DNA of 52,934 bases from a bacterium (GTDB lineage Bacteria; UBA8248): the NCBI GenBank assembly GCA_022825065.1, contig JAJDYR010000031.1, positions 1 to 52,934 of the forward strand, read 5' to 3'. A program made the position numbers and the translations under genes. The notes beneath the pieces are model-generated. The model was given only the letters and a program-made list of their open reading frames with translations. It did no database searches and had not been told where the DNA came from. Positions 1-7,978 of the stretch are shown one piece after another (position 1 is the first letter of the stretch; each line of letters opens with the position of its first letter).

Positions 1-39
1 GGGGTGAAAGTGAAGCTGTTCCGGTGTACAATGCGTGTC

Positions 40-112
40 CATGGGGCCTCTCTGTCGGACGGGTGTAAGTTATTGAGACAACTCACATTATCCGACAATC
101 AGAGGCCCCATG
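40..112. promoter_or_regulatory. Long inverted repeat covering the start codon of the STAS/cNMP gene
   Basis: Bases 40-51 are the exact reverse complement of bases 101-112. The arms extend with CTGTCGGA (52-59) facing TCCGACA (91-97), with a small bulge. The right arm contains the likely ribosome-binding AGAGG and the ATG at 110. A folded transcript would hide the start of translation. It could instead be a scar or miniature mobile element, since the loop (60-90) is AT-rich and itself partly symmetric. A stop codon (74-76) closes the reading frame just upstream. Confidence 0.6.
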
Positions 113-1036
113 CCATTTGTCGGTGAAATATCCGGGCTAAGCCGCGTGAATCTGATCGAATCCCGTTTCACGGCGCGCGAGCACAGAAGCAACAAGACCC
201 GGCCCATCCCCGACCGGGCCATCCTGCTGGCCGACGGCAAGCGCGTGCATGCCTACCGGCTGCGCGGGTACGCCTTCTTCGGCAGCGTCTATCCTCTGGC
301 CGATCATCTCAAGAAATCCCTGAGCGGCGCTTCGCGTCCCGCCTGCCTCATGCTGGACTTCGCCGCCGTCTCGGGCTTCGACTTCTCGGCGGTGAACGTC
401 CTTTCCAGGTTCTTTCAGACGGCGCACGCCGCCGGAGTGCCTGTGGTTCTGTGCGCGTTGTCCGATCAATTGAGGGCCGGGCTGGAACGCAACCTGCCAC
501 CTCCGGTATTCGCCGAGTTGCTCATCGAACCGAATGCGGACCACGCTCTCGAACGCTGCGAGGAGATCGTCATCGGGACATGGAAGACGGACGCGGACAT
601 GGCGGACAAGCGACGCGCCTCGCTGCTGGCGCTCACTGCTGATGATCTGGAGAGCTATCTGGAGCGGCAGATTCATTTCGAGGACCTGATGGAAGAACTC
701 GGGAACTGGCTGGACCCCCGTCAGTACGCCGCCGGCGAAGCCCTCGCGGGACCGGATACGCCAGGCGAAGGCCTGCAACTGTTGCTTGCGGGCCGGGCTT
801 CCGCCTACGATTCTGCGGGCGCGCGTATCCACCAGTACAGCACCGGCGATGCGATATGGCCGGCCAACTCGTCGGACGGGAAAACAACCTCGGTGGTTGC
901 CGACGAACCCTGCCGGACGATGGTGCTGACGCCGGCCGCACAGCACTGGCTGGACGAGCACGAAGAGCGGCTCGCCGTCAAGCTGTATCGTTATCTGCTC
1001 ACCGCGCGACACCGTACCGGGTCGGAAGCCGGCTAG
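110..1036 (+). CDS. Orphan SulP-type C-terminal region: STAS domain plus cyclic-nucleotide-binding-like domain
   Basis: The 308-residue protein looks like the cytoplasmic tail of a SulP anion transporter without its membrane part. Residues 10-45 resemble the linker that follows the last SulP helix. Residues about 48-150 fit a STAS domain (RLRGYAFFGSVYPL, then LMLDFAAVSGFDFSAV, then a CEEIVI motif near 150). Residues about 195-295 fit a cNMP-binding fold (GEALAGPDTPGEGLQLLLAGR, YSTGDAIWP). No transmembrane segment is visible. An in-frame stop lies at 74-76 and a long inverted repeat covers the start. The gene may be a stand-alone regulator or a transporter cut off from its membrane domain. The domain assignment is fairly sure; whether it is functional is open. 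Confidence 0.7.
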   Translation: MPFVGEISGLSRVNLIESRFTAREHRSNKTRPIPDRAILLADGKRVHAYRLRGYAFFGSVYPLADHLKKSLSGASRPACLMLDFAAVSGFDFSAVNVLSRFFQTAHAAGVPVVLCALSDQLRAGLERNLPPPVFAELLIEPNADHALERCEEIVIGTWKTDADMADKRRASLLALTADDLESYLERQIHFEDLMEELGNWLDPRQYAAGEALAGPDTPGEGLQLLLAGRASAYDSAGARIHQYSTGDAIWPANSSDGKTTSVVADEPCRTMVLTPAAQHWLDEHEERLAVKLYRYLLTARHRTGSEAG

Positions 1037-1157
1037 TCGAAAAAATTTCCCTGCAGGCGAACAATCAACCCGCTTCCCCGGAAACAGCGCAACGACGATT
1101 GAAGACGGCCCTGTTTCCCTGCTGACCCTTTTCCCTTACGGCCAGGGCGTGGCGCAA

Positions 1158-2004
1158 GGGGTTGTTGAAAAAGCCTCGATTGAGTGGTTCGGCGTAGGGG
1201 TCAGACATATATGTCTGACTGCGTGTGCTCCCGTTTTCCGGGTTTTCGTCCGAGCGATTGGGCGGACACACGGGTCCGCCCCTACGAAAACCGCAAATCC
1301 TCCCCCGTCATTCCGGCAATCAATGCCGACCGAGGAGGGAGGGATTGCCCGGAATCCATTTTGACTTTTCACCGGGCGGACGGCCACGACCTTGTTTTTG
1401 CGCGGCGTCCGGATGCGGAATCCAGATGATTCGCCTTTCGTTTTTGTGTTCGATTCCGATCCTCCCCGCCCGGGAGCAAAGACATCCGAACGAAAAAGCG
1501 AAAAGGCAAAGGCGAAAATGGATTCCGGCTTTCGCCGGAATGACGGCGTGGGGGCCGGTTCGCCGTAGGGACAGGCCTCCGTGCCTGTCCTTGCGAAACG
1601 TAGGCACAGGGATGAACATATCCGATGCGGGCGGCCACAGAGGGCCGCCCCTACGGGAACATTGCGGATCGAGGTGAAAGGACGGCCAGACTCTCCCCGG
1701 CCTGATTCCACCGCAGGGACAGGTCGCGACCTGTCCCTGCGGCAATTCCCGGCGCGTCAATCGCGTTTCACCCGTAGGGGCGGACCTGTGTGTCCGCCCG
1801 CCCGTGGTTATCCCACAGGCGCGACCACGGACAGGCGCGGAGGCCACGCATGGAAAAGCAACCCCCCCTACCCCCCCTTGTCAGGGGGGTATGAAAAGGC
1901 GACGCCCGCCGCCGGTAGAGGGGGTTTTGCTTTTTCTTGCCCCCCTGACAAGGGGGGGTAGGGGGGGTTGCCTTTATCCCCTGAGGAGAGGCTTTTCAAC
2001 AGTT
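1158..2004. repeat. Composite intergenic repeat cluster
   Basis: The whole 1037-2181 gap lacks a credible gene. It opens with GGGGTTGTTGAAAAAGCC (1158) and closes with CTTTTCAACAG (1990). Inside are an 85-bp repeat (1177-1261) recurring at 44288-44372; palindromes with GTAGGGGC-type flanks at 1194-1218, 1260-1284, 1565-1590, 1629-1654, 1712-1741 and 1774-1799; ATTCCGG-type inverted repeats at 1307-1364 and 1521-1540; and a C7/G7 hairpin at 1858-1971. Short reading frames here only translate the repeats. Confidence 0.85.
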
Positions 2005-2185
2005 CCGCAAGTGTCTCCTCAGTCGTTCAGGCCGACACGTTCTTCCTGCAGTCCGCCCGGCCGTTCGAGAGGGGAAACCCGGCTGAACCCAGCTGAAAGA
2101 CAAGCGTCCCTGGATGTGAACGGAGATACCGGAAACCGGCCCGCGCATGATACGCTGGAGCACCCGATACGTTCAGGGAGAATGA

Positions 2186-3460
2186 ATGCCGATGCCGCAT
2201 CCCGAATATGCGCGCTGCGCGCGCCACATTACCGCCGAGGCCGTGCTTGAGTTGCTGAGCGACATGGTGGACATCCCCAGTCCCACGGGCGGGGAGGCGC
2301 AGATGGCGCGCTATCTTGTCAAGCGCATGTCGGACGCGGGGCTGGAGACCCGCCTCCAGGAGGTCGACCCCGCCAGGCCGAACGCCATCGGCGTGCGCGA
2401 GGGCAAGGGCGACGGGATGAACCTGCTCTTTACGGGCCACATGGATACCTCCTATGACGGGGATGAGGACTACCTGAGCGGCGAGGGCTTCAAGCCCAGG
2501 GCGGTCCACCGCGACGGCTGGCTGTGGGGTCTCGGCGCCAACAACATGAAGAGCGGGCTTGCGGGCGCGCTGGCGGCCCTCGAGGCCATCTGCCGGGAGG
2601 AGGTCGCCCTGCGCGGCGACGTCACGCTGGCCGGCGTGGTGGGAGAGATAGAAAAAGCGCCCGTGGACGAGTTCAAGGGCCAATCCTACTCGGGCTACGG
2701 GACGGGCACGCGGCACCTCATCCTCCACGGCGAGACGGCGGATTGCGCCATCCTCGCCGAGCCGACGGGGCTCAAGGTCTCGAACGCGAACATGGGCGTC
2801 GTGTGGGCGAAGATCACGGCGAGGGGCACCATCAGCCACAGCGTGTTCTCGAACCGCCCGGGGGTCACGAACGCCGTGCGCGCGATACACGGGATACAGA
2901 CCGCCATAGAGCGCTGGATCCCCGATTACGAGGCCAGGCACTCCTGCATGGGCGAACACCCCAACGTGACGATAGCCGCCGTCCGGGGCGGGTGGCCCTG
3001 GCGGCTTTCGAGAAACCCCGCCGAGGCGAGCCTTTATCTCGACATCCGTACCGTGCCGGGCCAGAACACCGAGGACATCAAGCGCGAACTGCGCGCCGTG
3101 CTCGATGAGGCGGCGGATGAAGCCGGGCGGGCCTCGCTTTCGTTCTACGTGAACGACCCGCCCACCCTGCTCGACCCGGACTCAGCCCTGGTTCAGGCGG
3201 CGCTCCAGGCGCACGGGGAGGTGACGGGAGAGGCAACTGCTCCCGTCATCAGGCGGCCCGCGGCCGATTCCACGCACTTCAACCGCTACGGCATCCCGTG
3301 CGTCTGCTACGGCCCCGGCGGGCGGATGCACCCAGGCGCCGCCGAGAAAGGGCTGATGCACGCCGTGGGCGAGCACGTGCTCGTCGAGGACGTGGTGACG
3401 GCGGCGAAAGTCTACCTCGCCGCGGCGCTCGCGATCTGCGGCGAGAAAGCTGGTTCATAG
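2186..3460 (+). CDS. M20-family metallopeptidase (ArgE/DapE/CPG2-like)
   Basis: The 424-residue protein is a predicted cytosolic zinc amidohydrolase of the acetylornithine deacetylase / succinyl-DAP desuccinylase superfamily. Visible motifs are GHMDTS (H85, D87), a GEIEK segment near 153-157 in the place of the usual DEE catalytic region, AEPTG near 190, and a late His in RMHPGAAEKG. The second zinc motif reads GLGANNMKSG, with Asn120 where the family normally has the bridging Asp of DMKGG, so metal binding may be altered. The start is chosen for AGGGAG five bases upstream; a second ATG at 2182 is in another frame. It stands alone between repeat clusters. The substrate cannot be told. Confidence 0.85.
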   Translation: MPMPHPEYARCARHITAEAVLELLSDMVDIPSPTGGEAQMARYLVKRMSDAGLETRLQEVDPARPNAIGVREGKGDGMNLLFTGHMDTSYDGDEDYLSGEGFKPRAVHRDGWLWGLGANNMKSGLAGALAALEAICREEVALRGDVTLAGVVGEIEKAPVDEFKGQSYSGYGTGTRHLILHGETADCAILAEPTGLKVSNANMGVVWAKITARGTISHSVFSNRPGVTNAVRAIHGIQTAIERWIPDYEARHSCMGEHPNVTIAAVRGGWPWRLSRNPAEASLYLDIRTVPGQNTEDIKRELRAVLDEAADEAGRASLSFYVNDPPTLLDPDSALVQAALQAHGEVTGEATAPVIRRPAADSTHFNRYGIPCVCYGPGGRMHPGAAEKGLMHAVGEHVLVEDVVTAAKVYLAAALAICGEKAGS

Positions 3461-3587
3461 GGGAGCTTAAAAAAAGCCCTGGTATCGTGATTCGGCGTAT
3501 GGAGCCGACCGGGGAGGGGCGGTTCACGGCAAAGAGGGATGAGGGGTTCGGAGGGAATCATGCTTCTCTCGCCCTCCCCTGGCTTGA

Positions 3588-3772
3588 AAACCAACCCCCC
3601 CTACCCCCCCTTAACAGGGGGGTAAAAAAAGCAATACCCCGACGAGGGGGGTATGAAAAAGCGACGCCCGCCGCCGGTAGAGGGACTTTTGTTTTTTCTT
3701 GCCCCCCTATTAAGGGGGGGTAGGGGGGGTTGCCTTTATCCCCTGACATGATGGGCTTTTCTCAACAGCCCA
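3588..3772. repeat. C7/G7 hairpin element with covarying arms
   Basis: The left arm has the C7-TA-C7 pattern followed by CTTAACAGGGGGG. The right arm reads CCCCCCTATTAAGGGGGGG and then the G7-TA-G7 mirror, ending near 3732. Other copies have CTTGTCA facing TGACAAG, so both arms changed together here. Between the arms is the shared core containing GACGCCCGCCGCCGG. The unit ends in GGGCTTTTCTCAACAGCCC (3754-3772), matching the right end of the TTGTTGAAAAAG elements. The rest of the 3461-3864 gap shows no gene. Confidence 0.85.
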
Positions 3773-3864
3773 TAGGGATACGAATAGCGAGGCATCATAT
3801 TGAAGAAAAAAAGAAACCTCTCATCTAACCAACCACCGGAAAAATCAACCGATAAGGAAACCAC

Positions 3865-5040
3865 ATGGATTTCGAACTGAGTGAAGAACAGAAAAGCCTG
3901 CAGCTTCTCGCGCGGAAATTCGCGATGGAGGAGATGCTGCCGGAGGTGGCCGAACTCGAAAAGCGCCCCGACGGGGAGGACAAGTTCGCTTACGACCTGG
4001 TGAAGCGGGGCGCCGCGCTCGGCTTCCACTCCCTGGGCGTGCCCGAGGCGCACGGCGGCGACGGGGCCGACGTGCTCACCCAGTGCGTCGTGGTGGAGGA
4101 ACTCTCCGTCGGTTCGCCCGCCGTCTCCAAGGTGTACAGCCACAACTGGAAGGCGATTGCGGGCTTGATCGCCGTGGCGACGCCCGAGCAACTCGCGCGC
4201 GTGGTCCCCGCCTATCTCGAAGACCCGCTCTACTGCATCGGCATCGCCATCACGGAGCCGGGTGCGGGCAGCGACAACGCGCTCCCCTTCGATGCGAACC
4301 CGGCCGCAGGCCCCGCGCTCAGCGCGGTTCGCGAGGGGGATCATTACGTCCTGAACGGGGCGAAGCAGTTCATCGCCATGGGCGCGCAGGCGAAATACGT
4401 CACCGCCTTCGCCCGGACGGACAGGAGCGTCCCGTGGACGAAGGGCACGACGGGCTTCATGATCTTTCCGCCGCACGAGGGCTTCGAGGTCGGCAGGCTG
4501 CACGAGAAGGTGGGCCTCAGGTGCTATCCCCAGCACGACCTCATCTTCCGAGGCGTGCGCGTTCCCGTGGAAGACCGCCTGGGCGAGGAGGACAGGTTCC
4601 AGGAGGGCCGGAGAAGCGTGACCAACGTCGGCACCGTGGAGGCGACGGCCACATCGCTGGGCATCGCCCGGCGCGCCTACGATCTGGCGCTCGCCTACGC
4701 GCGCGAGCGCGTGCAGGGTGGTAAGCCCATCATCGAGCACGACTTGATCGGCGCGCTCCTGCTCGATATGTTCACCCGCCTGGAAGCCGCGAGAACGCTG
4801 CTCTGGCGCGCCGCCTGGAGCATCGACAAGGGAGTCCACGATCAGAAGCTCGCGCGGGCGACCAAGGTGCTCGCCGTCGAGACGCTGAACCATCTCGCGA
4901 CGAAGGCGGTGGAGGTCTGGGGCGGCATGGGCGTGATGAAGGACGCGCCGGTCGAGAAAGTCTACCGCGACGCGATCCAACTGTTCCACATGGGCAACAC
5001 GAACCAGGTGAACGTCCTGAAAGCCCTGCCCCACCTGTGA
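3865..5040 (+). CDS. Acyl-CoA dehydrogenase family flavoprotein with an altered catalytic motif
   Basis: The 391-residue protein has normal ACAD length and fold signatures: an N-terminal helical domain beginning DFELSEEQKSL, the FAD-contact stretch IAITEPGAGSDN near 125-140, LNGAKQFIAMG near 165, and a C-terminal helical domain with EVWGGMGVMKDAPVEKVYRD. In short- and medium-chain members the base is the Glu of a YEGT motif. Here that position reads FHMGNTNQV (residues 374-382), and the alternative position used by isovaleryl-CoA dehydrogenase also lacks an obvious acid. It may act on an unusual CoA thioester or as a non-dehydrogenating relative. AAGGA lies before the ATG. It stands alone, with no ETF or CoA ligase nearby. 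Confidence 0.88.
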   Translation: MDFELSEEQKSLQLLARKFAMEEMLPEVAELEKRPDGEDKFAYDLVKRGAALGFHSLGVPEAHGGDGADVLTQCVVVEELSVGSPAVSKVYSHNWKAIAGLIAVATPEQLARVVPAYLEDPLYCIGIAITEPGAGSDNALPFDANPAAGPALSAVREGDHYVLNGAKQFIAMGAQAKYVTAFARTDRSVPWTKGTTGFMIFPPHEGFEVGRLHEKVGLRCYPQHDLIFRGVRVPVEDRLGEEDRFQEGRRSVTNVGTVEATATSLGIARRAYDLALAYARERVQGGKPIIEHDLIGALLLDMFTRLEAARTLLWRAAWSIDKGVHDQKLARATKVLAVETLNHLATKAVEVWGGMGVMKDAPVEKVYRDAIQLFHMGNTNQVNVLKALPHL

Positions 5041-5099
5041 GGAAAGAGGAGCATCGAATTGCCTCTTGTATTTCACGCGGTTTTTGAGGATTCTATGCG

Positions 5100-5378
5100 A
5101 TGCAGGGGGCGCATACGGGGTTGTTGAAAAAGCCCTGCCCTCAGGGGATAAAGGCAACCCCCCCTACCCCCCCTTGTCAGGGGGGTAAAAAAAGCAATAC
5201 CCCGACGAGGGGGGGGGGTATGAAAAGGCGACGCCCACCGCCGGTAGAGGGGCTTTTGTTCTTTCTTGCCCCCCTGACAAGGGGGGGTAGGGGGGGTTGG
5301 TTTTCAAGACGAGAGGGTACTCCCCTCTACCCCTTGAAATCCGGACTTTCTCAACAGCCCCGTATGCGTCCCCTGCAT
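5100..5378. mobile_element. MITE-like element with 33-bp terminal inverted repeats
   Basis: Bases 5100-5132 and 5346-5378 are inverted repeats matching at 30 of 33 positions. They start ATGCAGGGG and end in TTGTTGAAAAAG (left) and CTTTCTCAACAG (right). The 279-bp unit carries a full C7/G7 hairpin (5154-5300) and has no coding capacity of its own. GCG flanks both outer ends, which is too short to count as a firm target duplication. It fills the gap between the acyl-CoA dehydrogenase and msrB. Confidence 0.75.
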
Positions 5379-5408
5379 GCGAACCGGAAATCGTGAAGGA
5401 GATTCGAC

Positions 5409-5807
5409 ATGATAGAGAAAACCGAAGCGCAGTGGCGCGAGCAACTCACGCCCGAGCAGTACCACGTCACCAGAAAGGCGGGCACCGAGCGCGCCTTCAG
5501 CGGGAAATACTGGGACTGCCACGATGACGGCATCTATGCCTGCGTGTGCTGCGGGGCGGAGCTTTTCGACGCCGAGACCAAGTTCGACTCGGGCACGGGC
5601 TGGCCGAGCTTCTACCAGCCGCTCAAGCCCGAGAACGTGGGCGAGAAGGAGGACAACTCCTTCTGGATGCGCCGCGTGGAGGTGGTGTGCTCGAACTGCG
5701 ACGCGCACCTGGGCCACGTGTTCCCCGACGGCCCCGCGCCCACCGGCCTGCGATACTGCATGAACTCGGCATCGCTGGACCTGAAACCCAAGCCTTCCTC
5801 CGAGTAG
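5409..5807 (+). CDS. msrB: Peptide-methionine (R)-S-oxide reductase
   Basis: The 132-residue protein reduces methionine-R-sulfoxide in proteins, usually with thioredoxin. It is a single-domain MsrB of typical length. Structural zinc ligands are the pairs C45/C48 and C94/C97. The catalytic cysteine is C117 in RYCMNSASL. The family core GTGWPSF (62-68) has Thr63 where many enzymes carry the resolving Cys, so regeneration may use another thiol. AAGGAG precedes the ATG. A hairpin-plus-T terminator follows 28 bases after the stop, so it is probably transcribed alone. Confidence 0.95.
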   Translation: MIEKTEAQWREQLTPEQYHVTRKAGTERAFSGKYWDCHDDGIYACVCCGAELFDAETKFDSGTGWPSFYQPLKPENVGEKEDNSFWMRRVEVVCSNCDAHLGHVFPDGPAPTGLRYCMNSASLDLKPKPSSE

Positions 5808-5835
5808 GGCCCGGACGGAGAACGCAACCACCAAG

Positions 5836-5872
5836 AGGCGCTCCACGCGCGAACTGCGAGGAGCGTCTTTTT
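5836..5872 (+). terminator. Rho-independent terminator after msrB
   Basis: AGGCGCTCC (5836-5844) pairs with GGAGCGTCT (5860-5868), with one G-U wobble, and a T5 run follows at 5868-5872. The stem is nine pairs with a 15-base loop. Confidence 0.7.
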
Positions 5873-5897
5873 CACGCAATGACGGGAGAGAATATCC

Positions 5898-6341
5898 ATG
5901 AGCATCGAGCGCTTTCATAACGTATCGCTTACGGTAAAAGACGCGGACGCGTCTTCGAAATGGTACGCCGGGAACTTCGGCTTCGAGGTGGAATCGGATT
6001 CGGAGCGCACGCCGGATTTCTCGGCCCAGGTGACGGGCGTTCCGGGCGCGATTCTCCGCGTGGTGCACATGGGCGGCCACGGGCTTCATCTCGAACTCAT
6101 GGAGTACAAGGGCGCGGCGGGCGATGCGGTGGACACCTCCCCCAACAACGCGGGCTGCCTGCAGATCGGCTTCGTCGTGGACGACGCCGAAGCGCTCTAC
6201 GAGAAACTCCAATCACAGGGGACCACCATGTGTTCGCCGGAACCCGCCACGGTGCCGAGCGGCCCCATCCAGGGCTCGAAAATCTTCTTCTGCAAAGACC
6301 CCGACGGCGTGGTGCTCAAGTTTCTTTCGATCAAGAAGTAG
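5898..6341 (+). CDS. VOC (glyoxalase/bleomycin-resistance fold) protein
   Basis: The 147-residue protein is a single VOC module pair: FHNVSLTVKDADASSKWYAGNFGFEV at the N-terminus and LQIGFVVDDAEALYEKLQ at the start of the second repeat, ending in KDPDGVVLKFLS. Conserved metal-ligand positions include H7 and late acidic residues in LHLELMEY and DPDGVVLKF. Members are metal-dependent lyases, isomerases, dioxygenases or binding proteins, and the substrate cannot be assigned. The start has GGGAGAG upstream. It follows the msrB terminator and is probably its own unit. Confidence 0.85.
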   Translation: MSIERFHNVSLTVKDADASSKWYAGNFGFEVESDSERTPDFSAQVTGVPGAILRVVHMGGHGLHLELMEYKGAAGDAVDTSPNNAGCLQIGFVVDDAEALYEKLQSQGTTMCSPEPATVPSGPIQGSKIFFCKDPDGVVLKFLSIKK

Positions 6342-6381
6342 TTTTCATAAGGGATGTAAATCGGCCTTTCTCGTTTCTCTG

Positions 6382-6661
6382 GTAGGGGCGGACCCGCGTG
6401 TCCGCCCTGGTGTCGTTTATTCCCTCTCGATCCCGCAGGGTTGAACCTGCAAGGGCGGCTCGCGAGCCGCCCCTGCAAAGGCACTCCCGCCTCACTCAGC
6501 CGAAATCACCATACAGCATCGTCATTCCGGCATCATTCCCGACTGAGCAAGGAGGGATTGACCGGAATCCAGGCGAGCGAGAAATTCATCTGTTCCGGAT
6601 TCCGGCATACGCCGGAATGACGAGCGTATGGGCGCGGGCGGACACATCGGTCCGCCCCTAC
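6382..6661. repeat. Cluster of variable-core palindromes and ATTCCGG repeats
   Basis: Palindromes lie at 6382-6407 (core CGGACCCGCGTGTCCG), 6449-6476 (core CGGCTCGCGAGCCG) and 6636-6661 (core CGGACACATCGGTCCG). Two ATTCCGG-type inverted repeats lie between them (6521-6570 and 6599-6620). The GTAGGGGC/GCCCCTAC-type flanks match the palindromes near 1.2-1.8 kb and 7.4-7.9 kb. The last palindrome overlaps the stop codon of the gene on the minus strand. Confidence 0.85.
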
Positions 6662-7212
6662 AAAAGCGCGGACTCTCCCTCATCGGTCGGGTTCCCCCTG
6701 CTCTCTCGGGAGCCGGCCCCCTCCCCTCTCCCGGACTGCAAACTCAACAGCAGCAAAACGAACGCGGCGAGGCTCGCGAGGGTGCGGACGTGGTTCCAGA
6801 GCGTCCATTCCGCGATGTAGGAGACCATCACGCTTGCGTTCTCGGGCCGGGCCGGGTCCAGGGGCGCGATTTCGCCGTTCAGCGGCACGTTGAAAAGGCT
6901 GGTGACGCCGAAAGCGCCTATCAAGTAGACGAGGGCGGCGGCCAGCGCGAACCAGCATGCGGGGGCGTCGCGGCGCAGGAGCGCATGAAGCGCGGCGGCG
7001 GTGCAAAGGAGCAACGCGCCGAAAAAGCCGAGCGCGAAGACGGCGTTTCTCACGGCCAGATTGATAGCCTGCATGGAGGCCAGGGCGGCGAGCGGCTCCA
7101 TCGCGCCGAGGCCGGGCATGACCACGAACGAGAACGCGAAGAAGAACCCGGCCATCACGCCGACCCAGACGGCGCAGGCCAGGCGCAGCCAGGAGCCAAA
7201 GGGCATCGACAT
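6658..7212 (-). CDS. DUF1772 (anthrone oxygenase-like) membrane protein
   Basis: The 184-residue protein has four hydrophobic segments (about 8-30, 48-72, 85-108, 150-168). It carries the DUF1772 signature region FGVTSLFNVPLN near 102-113 and WTLWNHVRTLASLAAF near 138-155. The family is found in bacteria and in fungal polyketide clusters, where some members oxidise anthrones; most bacterial members are uncharacterised. The C-terminal tail after the last helix is low-complexity. The TAG stop is supplied by the GTAGGGGC flank of a palindrome, so the end of the gene was probably shaped by repeat insertion. Confidence 0.8.
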   Translation of the reverse strand: MSMPFGSWLRLACAVWVGVMAGFFFAFSFVVMPGLGAMEPLAALASMQAINLAVRNAVFALGFFGALLLCTAAALHALLRRDAPACWFALAAALVYLIGAFGVTSLFNVPLNGEIAPLDPARPENASVMVSYIAEWTLWNHVRTLASLAAFVLLLLSLQSGRGEGAGSRESRGNPTDEGESALL

Positions 7213-7339
7213 TACACATTCCTACAGGCGGCGATTCGGGCTCGGGCGTACATCAGCCGCCCCGCCCATACATATCTTTTCGCCCAATAAGAGTTGATAG
7301 GCAAGAACCGCCTGCGCACGGGGTCGGCCCCGACCAATG

Positions 7340-7868
7340 CGGGAGTGTTGAAAAAGCCCGAAGAAAAATGAATCACTACCCCCTTGAGGGGCCTGTTGAA
7401 AAAGTCCTGCAATGCTGGAATGACGGCAATGGGATTCCGCCTTGGCGAAGGGGGTGTAGGGGCCGCATATATGCGGCCCGTCGTTGGAAGGCAAAAAGGC
7501 CGGGTCGCATATATGTCGGACATATATGTCCGACCTACACACAAGAGATCCGCCCGATGAAGGGTTTTTCAACAGCCCCTTGAGGGTCGGGCTTCCCGAG
7601 GGGAAAGTCCGACCCCCTCAAGGGGGGAGTGGATACTTTTTTGCGGGTGTTGCTTATTCTTGCCCCCCTGACAAGGGGGGGTAGGGGGGGTTGCCTTTAT
7701 CCCATGACAAGGGGGGAGTGGTTCACCCCGACCTGCACGGGCTTTTTCAACAGTCTCAAGGGGGGAGTGAAAGGGTTGCAGGGGTTGCGCACGGGCGGCT
7801 CGCGAGCCGCCCCTACGGAATCTTTATTCCCTTGCGCCAACGGGCGGACACGCGGGTCCGCCCCTGCG
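7340..7868. repeat. Composite repeat cluster upstream of the asparaginase-like gene
   Basis: No gene is seen in 7213-7978. TGTTGAAAAAG ends occur at 7347 and 7390, and their complements CTTTTTCAACAG-type at 7563 and 7742. Palindromes lie at 7456-7479 (core CCGCATATATGCGG), 7502-7537 (a 36-bp unit with two ATATAT centres), 7793-7816 and 7842-7868. A right half of the C7/G7 hairpin lies at 7658-7695 with no matching left half, so this copy is truncated. A CCCCTTGAGGGG motif recurs several times. Confidence 0.8.
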
Positions 7869-7978
7869 GGAATCAATTTTCGCCTACTCCGTCTGGCCTT
7901 GCGGTTGTCTCCGCCTGGAGCCAAAATGCCCCCACGGCCATACACGAACCCGAACCCAGACACCAACAAGGAGACGCC

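Noticed and set aside
1079..1118. Possible terminator after the STAS/cNMP gene (GGAAACAG facing CTGTTTCC)
   Set aside because: The loop is long and no T run follows the stem.
1225..1961. Several overlapping open frames of 70-190 codons
   Set aside because: They translate the intergenic repeats (Arg/Pro-rich or Gly-rich peptides), have no start signals and recur wherever the repeats occur.
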